The translations under genes and the position numbers were made by a program. Of a stretch of 64,000 nucleotides of DNA, positions 1-7,999 are shown piece after piece. The first letter of the stretch is position 1. The number at the start of each line of letters is the position of its first letter. Where the stretch lies: assembly GCF_018224885.1 (NCBI RefSeq), contig NZ_JAGTXB010000010.1:186001-250000 (forward strand). Reading direction: 5' to 3'. The notes under the pieces were generated by a model that ran no database searches, had not been told where the DNA came from, and worked only from the letters and a program-made list of their open reading frames with translations. This DNA comes from Chitinophaga hostae (lineage in GTDB: Bacteria > Bacteroidota > Bacteroidia > Chitinophagales > Chitinophagaceae).

Positions 1-486
1 CCCTATGCGCACATGATCTCCGAGTGACAGCTGATCGGAAAACATAATGATCAGCCCATTGATCATGTTGGTGATATAATCTTTGGTGAGGAGGGCGATG
101 GCAGCTGCTACGATGGTGATGCTGGTGATAAATTTCAACGGGTTCACACCAAAAAAGAAGGTGATGGCCAGCAGGAGGAAAACCGTGTTGAGTACAGACG
201 AAATGCGGTTAATACCCAGGATGAAATTATCTTTTTCGATGGGTTTGGTGCGGTTGCGGCGTGTATACCAGGATAAAATCAGGAGCCAGGCCAGGGAGAT
301 GATCAGGTTGGCGCCCAGGAAGAAGGTAAGGGCATTCGTTAGCTTAAATAACCAGACAAATTTATCATACATCGCCGGATGCTCAATATTGAAATACACG
401 ATGCTCAGGTATACTAACAATTTCACCAGGAATATAATCCGCTCCCTGCGATTGGTGTTTTTATAGGTTTTATCGGTTACCATCAT
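1..486 (-). CDS. MscS-family mechanosensitive ion channel, N-terminal part (cut by window edge)
   Basis: Reading the minus strand from the ATG at 486 (a second ATG follows at 483) gives 162 codons with no stop before the window edge, so the C-terminal part is missing. Three hydrophobic segments follow a short basic N-terminus. The last part reads FGVNPLKFITSITIVAAA and then a stretch with KDYITNMINGLIIMFSDQLSLGDHVRIG. This is the pore helix and start of the beta domain typical of MscS channels, which release solutes from the cytoplasm under hypo-osmotic shock. The family assignment is firm from this block. The exact subfamily cannot be judged because the C-terminal domain is outside the window. 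Confidence 0.85.
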   Translation of the reverse strand, partial: MMVTDKTYKNTNRRERIIFLVKLLVYLSIVYFNIEHPAMYDKFVWLFKLTNALTFFLGANLIISLAWLLILSWYTRRNRTKPIEKDNFILGINRISSVLNTVFLLLAITFFFGVNPLKFITSITIVAAAIALLTKDYITNMINGLIIMFSDQLSLGDHVRIG

Positions 487-552
487 AACAATACTCGCTC
501 GCTTTGCTTGCGAAGGTACAACCGGGATTTCAATTTGTGACGCAACCGTTCT

Positions 553-807
553 TTATTTCATCTTATCCAGGATATCTTCCCAGATGATCCGGGCTATCTG
601 TTCAGTTTCCACGGTGCGTATACTGCCCTCGAGCGTATCTGTGTGATCAGCGGTAAAAGTACGGTTGTGGGGTTCGTATTCTTCCAGTACATGCTCGCTT
701 ACGTCAGGAATCACTTGAAATGCGGTCTCCAAAGCTCCCTTATCGATCGTGATGACCAACCCGTAGGGTTTACCTTTTATGATCACAGTTATGCTGTGCT
801 TTTCCAT
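553..807 (-). CDS. Small acidic hypothetical protein
   Basis: An 84-residue protein from ATG 807 (MEKHSITVIIKGKPYGLVIT). In-frame upstream starts exist at 828 (ATG) and 837 (TTG); I prefer 807 because the sequence becomes protein-like there, but this is not decisive. It is rich in Glu and Asp, has no signal peptide or membrane segment, and alternates short beta-like stretches with a C-terminal helix (EQIARIIWEDILDKMK). I do not recognise a family. It lies downstream of a strong hairpin (838-872), so it is probably transcribed separately from the histone-like gene. Confidence 0.55.
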   Translation of the reverse strand: MEKHSITVIIKGKPYGLVITIDKGALETAFQVIPDVSEHVLEEYEPHNRTFTADHTDTLEGSIRTVETEQIARIIWEDILDKMK

Positions 808-837
808 AAATAAGATGTCGCAAGCCATATACCACAA

Positions 838-872
838 ATAAAGACCGGTGCTGTGCAGTCACCGGTCTTTAT
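838..872 (-). terminator. Hairpin terminator after the DUF6496 gene
   Basis: Perfect 13-bp inverted repeat: left arm 838-850, loop 851-859, right arm 860-872. The stem is closed by A/T runs on both sides, so it could work in either direction. It sits directly after the stop of the gene at 914-1318 on the minus strand. Confidence 0.65.
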
Positions 873-913
873 GTATATATTGGAAGGATAAAACGCTCGA
901 AAACGCCGGTTAT

Positions 914-1318
914 TCAGGTTGTAGCGGCAGATTTTTTACGCGCTGCTGACTTTCTTTTTGGCGCTGCTTTTTTTGTACCGGTCTTTTTGGCAGTTGCTTT
1001 TTTGGCAGTAGTTTTCCTTCCTGCTGCCTTTTTGGGAGCAGCACGCTTAGCGGTTGTTTTTTTAGCCGTTGTTTTTTTGGAAGCGGCTTTTTTAGCCGTC
1101 GCTTTTTTCGGGGTCGCCTTCTTTGCGGTACTCTTTTTTACCGCTGCTTTTTTGGGCACTTTTGCGCCTTCGGCTCTTGCTTCAGACAAGCCTATCGCAA
1201 TGGCTTGTTTAGGATTGGTTACTTTTTTATTGCTTCTTCCGCTTTTTAATTTTCCCTCGTGCATTTCATGCATAGTTTTTTCGACCTTACGCTGCGATTC
1301 TTCTGAATATTTTGCCAT
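914..1318 (-). CDS. DUF6496 protein with histone H1-like Lys/Ala tail
   Basis: 134 residues. The first about 57 match the DUF6496 type found in many bacteria: MAKYSEESQRKVEKTMHEMH, then EGKLKSGRSNKKVTNPKQAIAIGLSEARAEGAKVPKK. From about residue 58 the protein is a low-complexity tail of KKA/KKT/KKS triplets, strongly basic and similar in composition to the C-terminus of eukaryotic histone H1 and bacterial Hc1-like proteins. A role in DNA compaction or binding is inferred from composition only. The long open frame on the opposite strand (987-1364) is a by-product of this repetitive composition. The next gene downstream of its promoter region, on the plus strand, is a KGG stress protein. Confidence 0.8.
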   Translation of the reverse strand: MAKYSEESQRKVEKTMHEMHEGKLKSGRSNKKVTNPKQAIAIGLSEARAEGAKVPKKAAVKKSTAKKATPKKATAKKAASKKTTAKKTTAKRAAPKKAAGRKTTAKKATAKKTGTKKAAPKRKSAARKKSAATT

Positions 1319-1508
1319 GGCAATAAAATTTAGATGGGTTAAAAAAAGAAATAACTGTATTTGAAAAACAAAATGTAAGCCACGGAAAATGAGGCATTTC
1401 CGGCGGTTAAATGTGGAAGTGACATCTAAAGTGTGTTAAAAATTCAATGAATTGTGGAATGTATTACCCTATCTATCCCACCCATGTTGCCCGACATAGC
1501 CTGTGGTA

Positions 1509-1537
1509 TTGAAAATCGGCGGTGGCACATATCTTGA
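1509..1537 (+). promoter_or_regulatory. Possible Bacteroidota promoter for the KGG protein
   Basis: TTG at 1509-1511, an 18-base spacer and TATCTTGA at 1530-1537, compared with the Bacteroidota consensus TTG-N(17-23)-TAnnTTTG. The -7 box is imperfect. Transcription would begin around 1544, about 45 bases before the ATG. Confidence 0.35.
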
Positions 1538-1587
1538 TCGCCCTAAGCGGAATATTTAACTACTATCACTATAAAAACTTCAGGATT

Positions 1588-1908
1588 ATGGAAGACATCA
1601 GATTTCAACATGCCACGCCAGTAACTCATTTAGAGGAGAAAAATCCGGAACAAAAAAGTAAGCATAGTAAACGCGGATTTGCTTCTATGGACCCTGAACA
1701 GCAACGCGCAATATCCAGAGAAGGTGGAAAAGCTGCACATCAGCAGGGAGTAGCCCACAAATTCACATCTGAGGAAGCACGGGCTGCAGGTAAAAAAGGC
1801 GGTGAGGCCGTGAGCAAAAATCGCGAACACATGGCGGCCATTGGTCGTAAAGGTGGTACCAACCGTGGAAAAAAGAAAAACAACGTAGAAAACGATAGCC
1901 AGCAATAA
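1588..1908 (+). CDS. KGG-motif stress-induced protein (GsiB/Con-10 type)
   Basis: 106 residues from ATG 1588; a GTG start at 1522 in the same frame would add a hydrophobic stretch foreign to the family, so I reject it. From residue 27 it carries three related segments: GFASMDPEQQRAISREGGKA, then FTSEEARAAGKKGGEA, then REHMAAIGRKGGTN. This is the KGG repeat of small hydrophilic stress proteins such as GsiB and fungal Con-10. The protein is highly charged and probably disordered. The family is linked to general stress or desiccation responses, but the molecular role is unknown. The stop codon lies inside the left arm of the following terminator. Confidence 0.85.
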   Translation: MEDIRFQHATPVTHLEEKNPEQKSKHSKRGFASMDPEQQRAISREGGKAAHQQGVAHKFTSEEARAAGKKGGEAVSKNREHMAAIGRKGGTNRGKKKNNVENDSQQ

Positions 1909-1932
1909 CCCATCAGGGTTATTGCTTTTTTT
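1902..1932 (+). terminator. Rho-independent terminator of the KGG gene
   Basis: Perfect 10-bp stem GCAATAACCC / GGGTTATTGC (1902-1911 and 1916-1925) with a 4-base loop, followed by seven T residues. The stop codon TAA of the KGG gene (1906-1908) lies within the left arm. Confidence 0.9.
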
Positions 1933-2018
1933 GTTTGGATGGAGGGACTTCCCTGCCATCCATTTCCCGGTAGCAATACATATAGGAATATCTTTCTTAT
2001 ATTTATTGCTTTTTTTAT

Positions 2019-2402
2019 ATGGTAGCAAAACGCCGCTGGATCTATTTTCTGATAATTTTACTCAACATCCCTTTAGGACTGGCCACCAGGTGGGCTCCCC
2101 AATATTTTCCGGACCTTATACGTATATATGGAGGAGATGTATTATCTGCCACCTGCATATTTTTTGGCATCCGGTTCCTCTACCCGGTTACACCGCTCTG
2201 GAAAATCAGTATCAGTAATTATCTTGTATGTATTCTTATTGAAGTGCAGCAGCTGTATCAGGCCGACTGGGCAGTGAGGCTCCGTAATACCCCTGCGGGC
2301 ATTCTGCTGGGGCATGGCTTCCTGTGGAGCGATTGTGTGTGCTATGCCGCAGGTACCCTGATTGCCTTCTCCTTTGCCTGGCTGCTTGAAAAGATAATTT
2401 GA
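2019..2402 (+). CDS. DUF2809 family small membrane protein
   Basis: 127 residues with four hydrophobic segments (about residues 7-24, 40-56, 64-74 and 106-124). The opening, RRWIYFLIILLNIPLGLATR followed by APQYFPDLIRIYGGDVLSAT, and the later PAGILLGHGFLWSDCVCYAAG match the DUF2809 pattern, whose members are inner-membrane proteins of unknown function. ATG 2019 is the only sensible start. The stop is 34 bases before the next membrane-protein gene, and both may share a transcript with 2810-3223. Confidence 0.75.
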   Translation: MVAKRRWIYFLIILLNIPLGLATRWAPQYFPDLIRIYGGDVLSATCIFFGIRFLYPVTPLWKISISNYLVCILIEVQQLYQADWAVRLRNTPAGILLGHGFLWSDCVCYAAGTLIAFSFAWLLEKII

Positions 2403-2436
2403 TTATATTTATCATACATCAACTAATAAATGCAAT

Positions 2437-2799
2437 ATGCTGGTAATTATCAAGATCCTTATCGCTGTAGTTATGCTGGAACACCTCTACATTCTATGGC
2501 TCGAAATGTTTGCCTGGACCAGCAGGGGACCCAAAGTATTCCGGCAATTTCCAAAGGAACTCTTTCCTCCTACCAAATCGCTGGCCGCCAACCAGGGATT
2601 ATATAACGGGTTTCTGGCTGCAGGCCTGGCCTGGACATTTTTCATCAATGATCCCTTATGGGCCGGAAGAGTAGCCATTTTCTTTTTAAGCTGTGTAGTG
2701 GTGGCAGGTATGTATGGTGCACTGACGGCCGACAAAAAGATATTTTTTGTGCAGGCCTTACCTGCCCTGATCCCTCTTTTATTGATTTTGTTTTCTTAA
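2437..2799 (+). CDS. DUF1304 family membrane protein
   Basis: 120 residues with four predicted transmembrane helices. The signature of DUF1304 is visible: an N-terminal helix with EHLYILWLEMFAWTSRGPKVF, then ANQGLYNGFLAAGLAWTF, then VVVAGMYGALTADKKIFFVQ and a final Leu-rich helix. Members are about 115-125 residues, so this one is complete. The function is unknown. It is 34 bases downstream of the DUF2809 gene and 10 bases upstream of the next gene, suggesting a three-gene transcript. Confidence 0.85.
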   Translation: MLVIIKILIAVVMLEHLYILWLEMFAWTSRGPKVFRQFPKELFPPTKSLAANQGLYNGFLAAGLAWTFFINDPLWAGRVAIFFLSCVVVAGMYGALTADKKIFFVQALPALIPLLLILFS

Positions 2800-2809
2800 G
2801 ATCTGCTGC

Positions 2810-3223
2810 ATGATACAGGAGTCTGATATCCGTATAGGTAATTACGTTTCCTACTTTGACTATAACATGGAAGAAACAGCCTTCGTAGTAGAAGGCATCC
2901 TGGAAGGATATATTTATAATTCTGGTCTTCCCCTCAGTAAATTACATTGTGAAAAGGCCAACCCGGTAGTGCTGGATCTTTACCTGCTTTCCCGCTTTGG
3001 CTTTATCAAAGGCGATCCTGATTATGGAGAAGATGTGAATGTATACTCCCTCAAATACAGCCATCTCCACAGCGTACACGTTAGATCTGAAAAGAACGCG
3101 TTTCAGCCGCTTACTGATGCTGCTGAAGGGCTTGTAGCCTATGGCCGGCCTATTGTGCATGTGCATCAGCTGCAAAATCTTTTCCACGCCATTACACGCG
3201 ATGAGCTCACCCTGTTTGAATAA
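2810..3223 (+). CDS. Hypothetical protein (Bacteroidota RIGNYV type)
   Basis: 137 residues from ATG 2810, only 10 bases after the DUF1304 stop, so probably the last gene of a short operon. It begins MIQESDIRIGNYVSYFD. This 'RIGNYV' opening is common to small uncharacterised Bacteroidota proteins with a beta-rich N-terminus followed by a C-terminal helical segment ending in VHQLQNLFHAITRDELTLFE. No signal peptide or membrane segment is seen. I cannot name a function. Confidence 0.6.
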   Translation: MIQESDIRIGNYVSYFDYNMEETAFVVEGILEGYIYNSGLPLSKLHCEKANPVVLDLYLLSRFGFIKGDPDYGEDVNVYSLKYSHLHSVHVRSEKNAFQPLTDAAEGLVAYGRPIVHVHQLQNLFHAITRDELTLFE

Positions 3224-3257
3224 TTTATTTCCCCTTTTCCGGCTTGAATAATACCGT

Positions 3258-3293
3258 ACCATCACCTTTTATTATCCGGGTGGTGATGGTTTT
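3258..3293 (+). terminator. Hairpin terminator after 2810-3223
   Basis: Stem ACCATCACC (3258-3266) / GGTGATGGT (3282-3290) with a 15-base loop, followed by a short T run. It separates the small-protein operon from the transketolase promoter. Confidence 0.6.
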
Positions 3294-3317
3294 GCAACCT
3301 TATGAGCATGATGTTTG

Positions 3318-3346
3318 TTGACCTATGTATGACTTTTTTATACTTA
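3318..3346 (+). promoter_or_regulatory. Promoter of transketolase
   Basis: TTG at 3318-3320, an 18-base spacer, then TATACTTA at 3339-3346, close to the Bacteroidota primary sigma consensus. It supports a start at ATG 3361 instead of the in-frame ATG 3325, which would lie inside the promoter. Confidence 0.55.
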
Positions 3347-3360
3347 AAAAAACGGAATCC

Positions 3361-5439
3361 ATGAGTACCAACACCTCTCTTATTCCCAACTCCGCAGCGC
3401 TGGATGAACTGTGTGTGAACACGATCCGGTTCCTGGCTGTGGATGCCGTACAAAAAGCGGACAGTGGTCACCCGGGGCTGCCATTGGGTGCTGCTCCGAT
3501 GGCTTATGTGCTTTGGACAAGATTTTTACGTCATGCTCCTGCCGATCCAAACTGGTTTAACCGCGACCGGTTTATATTATCTGCCGGTCATGGATCGGCA
3601 TTGCTGTACAGTTTGCTGCATTTAACCGGTTATGATTTATCAATAGAAGAAATAAAGCAGTTCCGGCAATGGGGCAGTAAAACTCCCGGGCATCCCGAAC
3701 GCGGTATAGCACCCGGCGTGGAAGTGACCACAGGTCCGCTGGGACAGGGATTTGCCAATGGCGTGGGGGTGGCTATGGCAGAAGCTTACCTGGCTGCGCG
3801 ATATAATCGTCCCGGAGATACGGTAATAGATCACTATACCTATGCACTGGTGAGTGATGGGGACCTGATGGAAGGTGTGGCTGCTGAAGCAGCTTCAATG
3901 GCGGGACACCTGAGACTGGGAAAACTGATTTATTTATATGACGACAACCGAATCACGCTGGCTTCTGCCACACCGGTCACCTTTACGGAAGACCATGCCA
4001 TGCGGTTTGAATCCTACGGCTGGCATACGCAGAAAGTAGAAGACGGCAACGACCTCGAAGCCATTGACCAGGCCATCCGGGCAGCGCAGACAATAACAGA
4101 CCGCCCCTCTCTTATCCTGGTGCGTACACATATTGGCTTCGGTTCACCCAATAAACAAGATACTACGGCAGCACATGGCTCGCCGCTGGGTCCGGAGGAA
4201 GTGAAGCTGACGAAAGAAAACCTGGGCTGGCCGGTAACACCGGATTTCCTGGTGCCTCCCGAAGCAAAAGATCATTTTCGTGCAGCCGTTGACGTTGGTA
4301 ACCAGTTGGTGAGCAAATGGGAAGAGCAGATGGTGATTTATGCACAGCAATATCCCGGGCCTGCGCAGGAGTTACGTTCGCTGATACACCAGCATTTGCC
4401 CGAAGGATGGGACAAAGACATTACACCATTTCCGGCCGACCCAAAAGGTATGGCTACAAGAGCAGCCTCCGGAAAGGTGATACAGGCATTTTTCAAACAC
4501 CTTCCGGGCTTTATAGGTGGGTCAGCTGACCTCAATACTTCCACCAATACAGAATTGAAAGATGCCGGCAATTTTGAAAGTCCGCTGATGAAAAACGGGG
4601 ATCTACAGGGCGCTGCCGGCGGCGTATGGAGCTATGAAGGCCGAAACATTCAATATGGAGTACGGGAACATGCCATGGGCGCCATTTCCAACGGTCTGGC
4701 TGCACACGGTGGCATTATCCCCTATTGTGCCACCTTCCTTACCTTTTCCGATTACATGCGGCCGTCGATCCGGCTGGCGGCATTATCTGAGCTGAAAGTG
4801 ATCTATGTATTTACGCACGACAGTATTGCGATGGGTGAAGACGGGCCTACCCACCAGCCGGTGGAGCTGCTGGCTGCATTGCGCGCGATCCCGGAGCTGG
4901 TAGTGATCCGGCCGGGCGATGCCAACGAAACCATCGTTGCCTGGCAGATGGCCATACAGCTGCCCGACAAACCCGTTGCACTGATCCTTTCCCGGCAGCA
5001 TATGCCTACACTTGACCGCAGCAAATATGCCGCTGCCGATGGCGTTCGATTTGGCGGTTACATACTGTCGGATGCCCCGGATGGCAAGCCTGCGCTCATT
5101 CTTATTGCCACCGGTTCGGAAGTAGACCTTGCAGTAGCGGCACAGGAGAAACTGAAAGAATTTCATATAGCCGTACGCGTTGTATCCATGCCCAGCTGGG
5201 AACTATTTGAAGCACAAACAACGGATTACCGTGACCAGGTACTGCCGCCGGAAATAACCGCCCGCATATCGATAGAAGCAGGTATTTCTCAGGGATGGCA
5301 ACGTTATACCGGCGATAAAGGAAGCAATATCGCCATTGACCGTTTCGGCGCTTCCGCTCCGGGTCCGGTGCTGATGCGTGAATTTGGCTTTACAGCCGAC
5401 AATATCTGCGAACGCGCGCTGGCTTTATTGAAAAAATAA
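3361..5439 (+). CDS. tkt: Transketolase
   Basis: 692 residues, full length for the single-chain bacterial enzyme. It moves two-carbon ketol units between sugar phosphates in the non-oxidative pentose phosphate pathway, in the cytoplasm, using thiamine diphosphate and Mg. The thiamine/Mg motif SDGDLMEGV starts at residue 165, the substrate-binding His of SGHPG is His37, and GPLGQG lies between them. The pyrimidine-binding domain includes GVREHAMGAISNGLA and THDSIAMGEDGPTHQPVE. The C-terminal domain ends SAPGPVLMREFGFTADNI. An in-frame ATG at 3325 would add 12 residues but overlaps the promoter. The gene after it is a HAD phosphatase only 7 bases downstream, so the two are likely co-transcribed. 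Confidence 0.97.
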   Translation: MSTNTSLIPNSAALDELCVNTIRFLAVDAVQKADSGHPGLPLGAAPMAYVLWTRFLRHAPADPNWFNRDRFILSAGHGSALLYSLLHLTGYDLSIEEIKQFRQWGSKTPGHPERGIAPGVEVTTGPLGQGFANGVGVAMAEAYLAARYNRPGDTVIDHYTYALVSDGDLMEGVAAEAASMAGHLRLGKLIYLYDDNRITLASATPVTFTEDHAMRFESYGWHTQKVEDGNDLEAIDQAIRAAQTITDRPSLILVRTHIGFGSPNKQDTTAAHGSPLGPEEVKLTKENLGWPVTPDFLVPPEAKDHFRAAVDVGNQLVSKWEEQMVIYAQQYPGPAQELRSLIHQHLPEGWDKDITPFPADPKGMATRAASGKVIQAFFKHLPGFIGGSADLNTSTNTELKDAGNFESPLMKNGDLQGAAGGVWSYEGRNIQYGVREHAMGAISNGLAAHGGIIPYCATFLTFSDYMRPSIRLAALSELKVIYVFTHDSIAMGEDGPTHQPVELLAALRAIPELVVIRPGDANETIVAWQMAIQLPDKPVALILSRQHMPTLDRSKYAAADGVRFGGYILSDAPDGKPALILIATGSEVDLAVAAQEKLKEFHIAVRVVSMPSWELFEAQTTDYRDQVLPPEITARISIEAGISQGWQRYTGDKGSNIAIDRFGASAPGPVLMREFGFTADNICERALALLKK

Positions 5440-5446
5440 TAGATCG

Positions 5447-6196
5447 ATGAAAAAATTGGTGGTCTTTGACCTGGATGGCACCCTGGCAGAAAGTAAATCT
5501 GCCGTAGACGAAGAAATGAGCGGTTTAATTTATTCCCTCCTGCAGGTAGCCAGGGTCGCTGTCATTTCCGGCGGCGCCTGGCCCCAGTTTGAAAAACAGG
5601 TGCTTACCCATTTGCCGGCAGATCACCGGCTGCAGCGTTTGTCGATACTCCCCACCTGCGGCACACAATTCTATGAATACAACCGCGACTGGCATCAGCT
5701 GTATGCAGAAGATTTTACCGCTGCCGAAAAAAAGAAGATCATTAACACGCTGGATACAGTAGTCAATCAGCTCCATTACCAACCGCCGAAGCTTTGGGGA
5801 GAAGCGATTGAAGATCGTGGCAGCCAGATCACCTACTCCGCGCTGGGACAGGAGGCTCCGCTGGAAGAAAAGAAAAAATGGGATCCCGACTTTGCCAAAA
5901 GGCAACAGATGAAAACATTGCTCCTCCGGCTTATCCCGGAGTTTTCTGTGAACCTGGGCGGCACTACTTCTGTAGATATTACTAAACCTGGTATAGACAA
6001 GGCTTATGGCATCCGGAAGCTGAGAGATATTTTGCATATTCCTTTGGAGGAAATGCTTTTTGTAGGTGACGCCATTTTTCCCGGTGGGAATGACTATCCC
6101 GCAAAAGAAGCCGGCGTGGATTGTATTAAGGTGCGGGACCCCGAGGAAACAAAACGGGTAATAGCGACCATCATCGCATGTTATACGGTTTTATGA
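5447..6196 (+). CDS. HAD-IIB hydrolase, phosphomannomutase-like
   Basis: 249 residues. The HAD nucleophile motif FDLDGT puts Asp8 and Asp10 at the catalytic site. The third and fourth motifs are seen as KPGIDKAYGI and FVGDAIFPGGNDYPA near residues 190-220. The cap region and the phrase GGTTSVDITKPGIDKAYGI resemble eukaryotic-type phosphomannomutases (HAD type IIB), so sugar-phosphate chemistry is likely, either mutase or phosphatase. It starts 7 bases after transketolase and its last 16 bases overlap, tail to tail, the end of a GH130 gene on the other strand. A role in mannose metabolism is inferred from this pairing. Confidence 0.8.
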   Translation: MKKLVVFDLDGTLAESKSAVDEEMSGLIYSLLQVARVAVISGGAWPQFEKQVLTHLPADHRLQRLSILPTCGTQFYEYNRDWHQLYAEDFTAAEKKKIINTLDTVVNQLHYQPPKLWGEAIEDRGSQITYSALGQEAPLEEKKKWDPDFAKRQQMKTLLLRLIPEFSVNLGGTTSVDITKPGIDKAYGIRKLRDILHIPLEEMLFVGDAIFPGGNDYPAKEAGVDCIKVRDPEETKRVIATIIACYTVL

Positions 6197-7188
6197 GCCA
6201 GCAGTTCGCTTAGTAATGTGGTCATGCTCACTGCCCCTGTAGCAATCACTTCATCGCCGGCGCCATAATAAATGTAAAGAGTATCGCCGAATACAGTGGT
6301 GCCTGTAGGAAAACAAACATTATCTACATCTCCCCGGACCTCCCATGCCCGCTCAGGAACCAGTATCGGATGCGGCAACCGCGCTATTTCCTTTTGAGGA
6401 TTATCCAGGTCCAGCAACGCAGCACATCCAACGTATACGTAACCATGCCTGGTTTCGTGTACCCCGTGGTAGATCAGCAACCAGCCGTATGCTGTTTCTA
6501 TAGGCGGACAACCAGCTCCCACATAGCTGTTTTCATGCGCATACTTTGAGGTGAGCAATATATGATCTGCAAAATGCAAAAAATAATCTTCCCAGAAAGC
6601 CGGCGTCAACTCCGACAAATCCCGGATGGCTACCAGCTGGATATCGGGTTTTATCCGGTGCAGGAAATACAGTTTACCATTGATCCTGCGGGGGAAAAAT
6701 ACCACATCCTTATCCCATAGTTTAGGATTGAAGTCGTTATAAAGAGGATATTTATCATCCAACTTTGTATGGGTAGCAGCAAGCTCATTAAACCTTTTGT
6801 AATCCATCTGTGCTACTATCAGCCCTTCTTTTTTAAAATGAATTCCATCTGCAGAGGTAGCCAGTGCGCCACAGGCGCTAACACCGTCGTACGCCGTATA
6901 GGTGAGATAATACAAGCCGTCTATCTGCACTACACGGGGATCTTCGAGTCCTTTCGACTCATAATCGTGTTCCGGAAAAAGGATCGGTTTATCGAAACGT
7001 TCGGCTACCGTTAACGGACCGCTGAGTTTGCAAAAACCAATACTGGAGTGATTACCATGTTGTACCGCCCTGTAGTAAAATAATACGTCGTCACCGTGTC
7101 TGATAGTGGCGGGGTTTAATACACCTTCGTTTTCGAATGTAAGCGTAGTTTGCTTGAGTAATACACCTTCTTTTTTTATCCGTATCAT
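6181..7188 (-). CDS. GH130 family glycoside phosphorylase/hydrolase
   Basis: 335 residues with the five-bladed beta-propeller pattern of GH130, a family of beta-mannoside phosphorylases and beta-1,2-mannosidases. Typical pieces are VLNPATIRHGDDVLFYYRAV, KGLEDPRVVQIDGLYYLTYTAYDG, FNPKLWDKDVVFFPRRINGK and GAGCPPIETAYGWLLIYHG. The propeller ends with VFGDTLYIYYGAGDEVIATG. There is no signal peptide, so the enzyme is cytoplasmic. Phosphorylase and hydrolase members differ in their phosphate-binding residues, which I cannot settle by eye. It converges with a phosphomannomutase-like HAD gene and overlaps it by 16 bases. ATG 7188 is the natural start. Confidence 0.85.
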   Translation of the reverse strand: MIRIKKEGVLLKQTTLTFENEGVLNPATIRHGDDVLFYYRAVQHGNHSSIGFCKLSGPLTVAERFDKPILFPEHDYESKGLEDPRVVQIDGLYYLTYTAYDGVSACGALATSADGIHFKKEGLIVAQMDYKRFNELAATHTKLDDKYPLYNDFNPKLWDKDVVFFPRRINGKLYFLHRIKPDIQLVAIRDLSELTPAFWEDYFLHFADHILLTSKYAHENSYVGAGCPPIETAYGWLLIYHGVHETRHGYVYVGCAALLDLDNPQKEIARLPHPILVPERAWEVRGDVDNVCFPTGTTVFGDTLYIYYGAGDEVIATGAVSMTTLLSELLAHKTV

Positions 7189-7400
7189 AGCACCTGGTTT
7201 CCATTTGGGTGAAACGATTATCGACCGGTAAGTTCCGCGGTATAATCAACTAACAACAAGTAAAAGATAATGTTTTTTGCGGAGGTGGAAGCCGGAAGGT
7301 TTTCGATACAAAATGCGATACCGGTTAGCGAAATCACATTAACGAAATATCTTATAAATATTCCTGTGGTGACGGCCGTACGAAAATGACGGGCATAAAA

Positions 7401-7435
7401 AAAGGACGAACCGGTAAAACCCGTATTCGTCCTTT
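7401..7435 (-). terminator. Terminator of the first tRNA-Arg
   Basis: 10-bp stem AAAGGACGAA (7401-7410) / TTCGTCCTTT (7426-7435), followed on the minus strand by TTTT. It starts 4 bases beyond the encoded CCA end of the tRNA. Confidence 0.8.
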
Positions 7436-7441
7436 AGTTGG

Positions 7442-7515
7442 TGACCTCATCTGGATTCAAACCAGAAACCTTTTGATTCGTAGTCAAATGCTCTATTCAG
7501 TTGAGCTATGAAGCC
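7442..7515 (-). tRNA. tRNA-Arg (anticodon ACG), copy 1
   Basis: 74 bases with a full cloverleaf: acceptor GGCTTCA/TGAGGTC, D arm GCTC/GAGC, anticodon stem TTTGA/TCAAA with loop CTACGAA (anticodon ACG), and T arm TCTGG/CCAGA. A34 is expected to be deaminated to inosine so that it reads CGU, CGC and CGA. CCA is encoded (7439-7441). The D loop has G18-A19 instead of GG and the T loop has U56 instead of C56 (see findings). Copy 2, about 220 bases away, has the same sequence. Confidence 0.95.
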
Positions 7516-7534
7516 GTTTTCCCTTTCGGGATTG

Positions 7535-7564
7535 CAAATGTAGAATATTTTTTTATTCTAACAA
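7535..7564 (-). promoter_or_regulatory. Promoter of tRNA-Arg copy 1
   Basis: On the minus strand: TTG (7564-7562), 19-base spacer, TACATTTG (7542-7535). This is a perfect match to the Bacteroidota consensus and lies 20 bases upstream of the mature tRNA. Confidence 0.8.
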
Positions 7565-7620
7565 ATTATTTTTCAACTTTTTATATCTGACAGCTTTTCC
7601 TCAGATTTTTTGTTTTGATA

Positions 7621-7650
7621 GAAAAAGCTGCACTGAAGTGCAGCTTTTCT
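7621..7650 (-). terminator. Terminator of the second tRNA-Arg
   Basis: Stem AAAAGCTGCACT / AGTGCAGCTTTT around a GA loop (7621-7650). It lies just beyond the CCA end of tRNA copy 2. Confidence 0.75.
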
Positions 7651-7659
7651 ATTTTTTGG

Positions 7660-7733
7660 TGACCTCATCTGGATTCAAACCAGAAACCTTTTGATTCGTA
7701 GTCAAATGCTCTATTCAGTTGAGCTATGAAGCC
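7660..7733 (-). tRNA. tRNA-Arg (anticodon ACG), copy 2
   Basis: Same 74-base sequence as copy 1, including the encoded CCA (7657-7659), the ACG anticodon and the A19/U56 change. It has its own promoter and terminator, so it is a complete duplicated transcription unit and not part of a polycistronic tRNA transcript. Confidence 0.95.
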
Positions 7734-7752
7734 ATTTCCCCGTTTGGGATTG

Positions 7753-7782
7753 CAAATGTAGGATTTGTTTTAAATTAAACAA
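7753..7782 (-). promoter_or_regulatory. Promoter of tRNA-Arg copy 2
   Basis: Minus strand: TTG (7782-7780), 19-base spacer, TACATTTG (7760-7753). Same geometry as copy 1, with unrelated spacer sequence. Confidence 0.8.
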
Positions 7783-7999
7783 AAAAAATATTGAAATATT
7801 TTTCGGATGCTATCGTTAACGGGTATACGTTATTGTCCCGGTGTTCTAAATACCGTTGCAGCCCGGTATTTGAAAGTTGCAGCGAAGATCTGCGCATTTC
7901 GTATATACTATAACGTTAGCCAACCAGCGGCGGCAGAAAATAAAGTGGCAACAACGGGTATCTCTTCTCCTCCATCTGCCACCGGTCAGCTCTTTACCG

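Noticed and set aside
987..1364. 125-codon plus-strand frame rich in Ala, Val and Phe
   Set aside because: It is the complement of the Lys/Ala codons in the DUF6496 gene and has no independent support.
1630..2028. Minus-strand frame of 132 codons opposite the KGG gene
   Set aside because: It crosses the KGG gene and its terminator; the protein is Phe/Ser-rich and not like any family. The plus-strand gene explains the region.
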